From positions 4,962-30,086 of IMG/VR virus record IMGVR_UViG_3300030451_004264: a DNA stretch of 25,125 bases; one strand, written 5' to 3'. This stretch comes from a virus. A program made the position numbers and the translations under genes. Positions within the stretch are counted from its first letter, which is position 1. Each line of letters starts with the position of its first letter. The notes below the pieces were generated by a model. The model ran no database searches, was not told the origin of the DNA, and saw only the letters and a list, made by a program, of their open reading frames with translations. Below are positions 22,831 to 25,125 of this stretch, in pieces.

Positions 22831-25125
22831 TTAAATCAAGTTTTTCATTTTTGCCTCTTCAAAGGTTGGTGCGCCTTGACGCTCAACTTCGGATGCAGAC
22901 AGGGTTTGATTCCATGCCTTTGCCCAAGCATTCCATGCCTTTGCATAGAGGGATTCGGGGGTCTTAACCAATCTGCGGTTAAGGTAATTTGCGACCACTG
23001 CTTCTTTTTCAGCAGGGGTTGAAACAGATGCTTCAACATTGCTTGCAACTGGGGTCATTTCCTTTTCGACAGGCTTGATAGCCTCAAAGGATGCGATAAC
23101 AGATTCGAGGGATTCGACAGGAAGTGAATCAACACCTGCAATTCCTAACTCGGTAGCCTTTTCGACAAGAGCAAGGCGTGCTTCTTCTGCCTTTGCTTCT
23201 TCGTCAGCCTTAATTGCGTTCAATTCTGCTTCTTTCTCGGCAAGTGAAGCCTTTAGAGCCTCGATTTCTGCGGAGTAGTCAATAGTTGCTTCTTCTGCGA
23301 TAGGAGTTTCGACAACTTCCTCTTCGCTAATTTCGGATGCGATGATTTCTTCGGACATGTTATTCATTCCCGTTGCGATAGTTTGGAGAGAATGCGGTTG
23401 ACTATTAAACTCTTCTGCTGATTTTGAGGGAATTACTCTTTCAACGCTTTCAATTTTTGCGCCGTTGTATGCAGGCTTGTGAACAATTGCAAGATGGTCG
23501 AACTCAAAATCGGATTCAAACAACATAGTCATGCGACCATCTTCTGCTTCAAACATGTCATCAGGAATACCACTGCCACCAATAGATACTCCATAACCCT
23601 GTCTTAACCAAAGCCCCGACTCAAGAGCCTCAAACAACTCTTTTCGATGGACTTCGGCTTTGAAACGAACATCCCAATCGCCACCCATTTTGTCAACAAC
23701 ATAGGCTTCTGTGATAAATCCAACTACTGCTTCTTCAACGCCGCCATTCATGTTGCGCTTAAAGCGACCATTTTCGGATGTAGGGTGTTGTAGTGTTAAG
23801 TCTGCGCCAACCATTTGTGAAACTGCAAGGTTTGCGCCTTTTCGAGTAATCTCCCAACCGTTTTTGTTGATTCCTTGATGGAATGCAATACCCGATATTG
23901 CAACAATGTATTCACCAGTTGATGCTTGAAGAACCATATCATCAACAGTAATTTCAACATCAATTTGGAAATCTGCTTTTACACATTGTCCGTTCTGCAT
24001 TTTGTATCCCTTTCTGCAACCATTTTTCTTCACGGAAGGTTTTGAGTATGAGTAGCCACCGCCACCGCCGCCATATCCTTCAACATCTTCTTTGAAGTTA
24101 TGACCTTTGTGAGCCTCCATACATTCTTGACTATCAAAGCCCATTTCTGTGCAACGACTCATAAACTCGTCATGCGATTCAGTGTCGTTTGGTTTTGGCA
24201 ACTCTTTATCGCCATGTTTCATTGCTTCAAGTGATTCGCCACTACAACCGCAACCGCAACCGCCCATATCATTTGCTACGGGAGAGTCTGTTTTATTAAA
24301 CTCATCATTGCTACTGGTATAATCGGAAACAGACTTATTTCTTTCCCACATTTTACAAGACCAGTAGCGAGGCGTTGTTTTGTCCTTTGCTTCTGCGCAG
24401 TTATGCCTATCACGGAATGCTTTGCGCCGTTTTGGGTCATCACGCTTAATTTCCATATTTGGGTCGCCAAAACGAACAATGATTACATTGCCTTTTTCAT
24501 TTTGCACATAAACTGCAAACTTCTTTGATTCTTTTGGTGTTCGGAATGGTTTGTTCAATTTTACTTTGCGCCCTTGATATTCTGCGCCTTCAAACTCAAC
24601 TCCATCCCAGTCCTCATAATCCTCTCCGCTTTCGTCTGCTCTCGGATGTGATTTAGGCAACAAGTCGTTGTCTTGCTTGTAATTTGGATTGCTCGGTCGA
24701 CCATTGCGCAAAAGATACAGGAATGCTTTGACTCTTGCGATACCCCAACCACCCCTTGACATGTTTGGTGCGTGTGAACGAGAAAATGCACCTGCGCCTC
24801 TTCGATAAACAGACTTGAGGCGACCCATGCTTGCTTTTGAGCCTTTACCTTTCTTTTCGACTTTTTTGTTATGCTCTTGCATCATCTTGCGCAAACGGGC
24901 TTCTGTTTCCTTGCTAATTTTGATTGAGTTGTTTGGTTTCTTAGCAGAACCGGGTTTATTCTTTTTTGACCCTTTGCGCCGTTCACTTGGTTTAGCGGGA
25001 GTTTTTCGTGGGTCATTTTTAGGAGGTCGCCCGTATTGTAGTGCGCTTAACTCTTGTTCTGCATCGGGGTCATTTTTTCTATACCATTCAATAAACTCTT
25101 TTTCAGTTTTTGCAGGGGAATATAG
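22831..25125 (-). CDS. Head polyprotein: basic N-terminal domains, prohead protease and scaffold (5' end outside window)
   Basis: At least 764 aa; the frame is open to the right edge, so the start lies outside. In order: a basic disordered segment (about 25050-24830; RRKGSKKNKPGSAKK). A head-associated domain (about 24830-24670; GAGAFSRSHAPNMSRGGW, then RVKAFLYLLRNGRP) follows, then a second one (about 24560-24340) with RFGDPNMEIKRDDPKRRKAF and TPRYWSCK. A Cys-rich stretch (about 24275-23990) contains GGCGCGCSG. The protease domain (about 23980-23430) has TLQHPTSENG, supplying the candidate His, GVSIGGSG, supplying the candidate Ser, and FDHLAIVHKPAY. A coiled-coil scaffold (about 23358-22831; SAEIEALKASLAEKEAEL) ends PTFEEAKMKNLI. 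Prohead proteases digest scaffold during head maturation, so a fused scaffold is functional. The upstream portion may continue into a portal or MuF-type gene. Confidence 0.75.
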   Translation of the reverse strand, partial: LYSPAKTEKEFIEWYRKNDPDAEQELSALQYGRPPKNDPRKTPAKPSERRKGSKKNKPGSAKKPNNSIKISKETEARLRKMMQEHNKKVEKKGKGSKASMGRLKSVYRRGAGAFSRSHAPNMSRGGWGIARVKAFLYLLRNGRPSNPNYKQDNDLLPKSHPRADESGEDYEDWDGVEFEGAEYQGRKVKLNKPFRTPKESKKFAVYVQNEKGNVIIVRFGDPNMEIKRDDPKRRKAFRDRHNCAEAKDKTTPRYWSCKMWERNKSVSDYTSSNDEFNKTDSPVANDMGGCGCGCSGESLEAMKHGDKELPKPNDTESHDEFMSRCTEMGFDSQECMEAHKGHNFKEDVEGYGGGGGGYSYSKPSVKKNGCRKGYKMQNGQCVKADFQIDVEITVDDMVLQASTGEYIVAISGIAFHQGINKNGWEITRKGANLAVSQMVGADLTLQHPTSENGRFKRNMNGGVEEAVVGFITEAYVVDKMGGDWDVRFKAEVHRKELFEALESGLWLRQGYGVSIGGSGIPDDMFEAEDGRMTMLFESDFEFDHLAIVHKPAYNGAKIESVERVIPSKSAEEFNSQPHSLQTIATGMNNMSEEIIASEISEEEVVETPIAEEATIDYSAEIEALKASLAEKEAELNAIKADEEAKAEEARLALVEKATELGIAGVDSLPVESLESVIASFEAIKPVEKEMTPVASNVEASVSTPAEKEAVVANYLNRRLVKTPESLYAKAWNAWAKAWNQTLSASEVERQGAPTFEEAKMKNLI

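Larger units (their letters stand above)
1..25125. repeat. Dispersed palindrome TGCGCA, strongly over-represented
   Basis: About 64 copies by hand count over the window, against about 4-5 expected from base composition. Examples: 379-384, 574-579, 1111-1116, 2065-2070, 4622-4627, 8396-8401, 12001-12600 (two), 15284-15320 (two), 16576-16700 (several), 21323-21380 (two), 24396-24401. Copies occur in all three coding frames and on genes of both directions, so codon choice alone does not explain them. The motif is palindromic, so it reads the same on both strands. Confidence 0.8.

Noticed and set aside
1-25125. Enrichment of GTCGAC
   Set aside because: About nine copies by eye against four to five expected; too weak to report beside TGCGCA.

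Overview
The window reads as an internal piece of the genome of a head-tailed (HK97-fold) double-stranded DNA virus, most likely a marine archaeal one. The archaeal clues are a eukaryote/archaea-type primase that joins a PriS-like catalytic region to a PriL-like cysteine-bearing region, and an XPF/Hef-type ERCC4 nuclease with a C-terminal helix-hairpin-helix domain. Many starts carry AGGTGA-type ribosome binding sites, common in archaea but not exclusive to them. The gene content fits the magrovirus-like tailed viruses proposed for marine group II archaea (Poseidoniales), but nothing in the window proves the host. G+C is roughly 40-45 percent by eye. No rRNA, tRNA, integrase, IS or CRISPR array was seen.

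Layout. (1) Bases 1-1831, plus strand: the end of a replication/repair module, comprising a primase cut by the left edge, a small overlapping ORF and an ERCC4 nuclease. (2) Bases 1832-1935: a convergent intergenic region with a perfect 12-bp inverted repeat and a T-rich tract. (3) Bases 1936-25125, minus strand: one compact structural module, described here in transcription order (right to left). It starts with a head polyprotein (basic head-associated domains, protease, scaffold) that runs off the right edge. A decoration-type protein, the HK97-fold major capsid protein, two small unknowns and a connector-like protein follow. Next come a 686-aa fibre-like protein, a Gly-rich companion and a cassette of tiny coupled genes (35, 63 and 103 aa). 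The neck and tail follow: a second connector with an inserted beta microdomain, a gp10-like neck protein, a LamG-like/tail-terminator fusion, the tail tube protein, a 63-aa unknown, tail chaperones G and G-T, the tape measure and a 2432-aa tail-tip protein. Only one tube-like gene and no sheath gene lies between the terminator and the tape measure, so a siphovirus-type tail of about 170 nm is inferred.

Most notable signals. (a) Tetranucleotide palindromes GATC, AGCT, GTAC, ACGT, CTAG, GGCC and CGCG appear to be absent from the whole window, and CCGG is very rare, although their component trinucleotides are common. (b) The palindrome TGCGCA is strongly over-represented, about 64 copies by hand count, in all reading frames. 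Together these suggest strong restriction-driven or motif-driven selection on the virus DNA. (c) A canonical -1 slippery heptamer, C_CCT_TTG, sits just before the stop of the tail chaperone gene and opens into a 100-codon extension. (d) Several unusual fusions occur: LamG plus terminator, connector plus tail-type microdomain, and protease plus scaffold plus basic N-terminal domains. A fibre/Gly-rich gene pair is inserted in the head-neck region.
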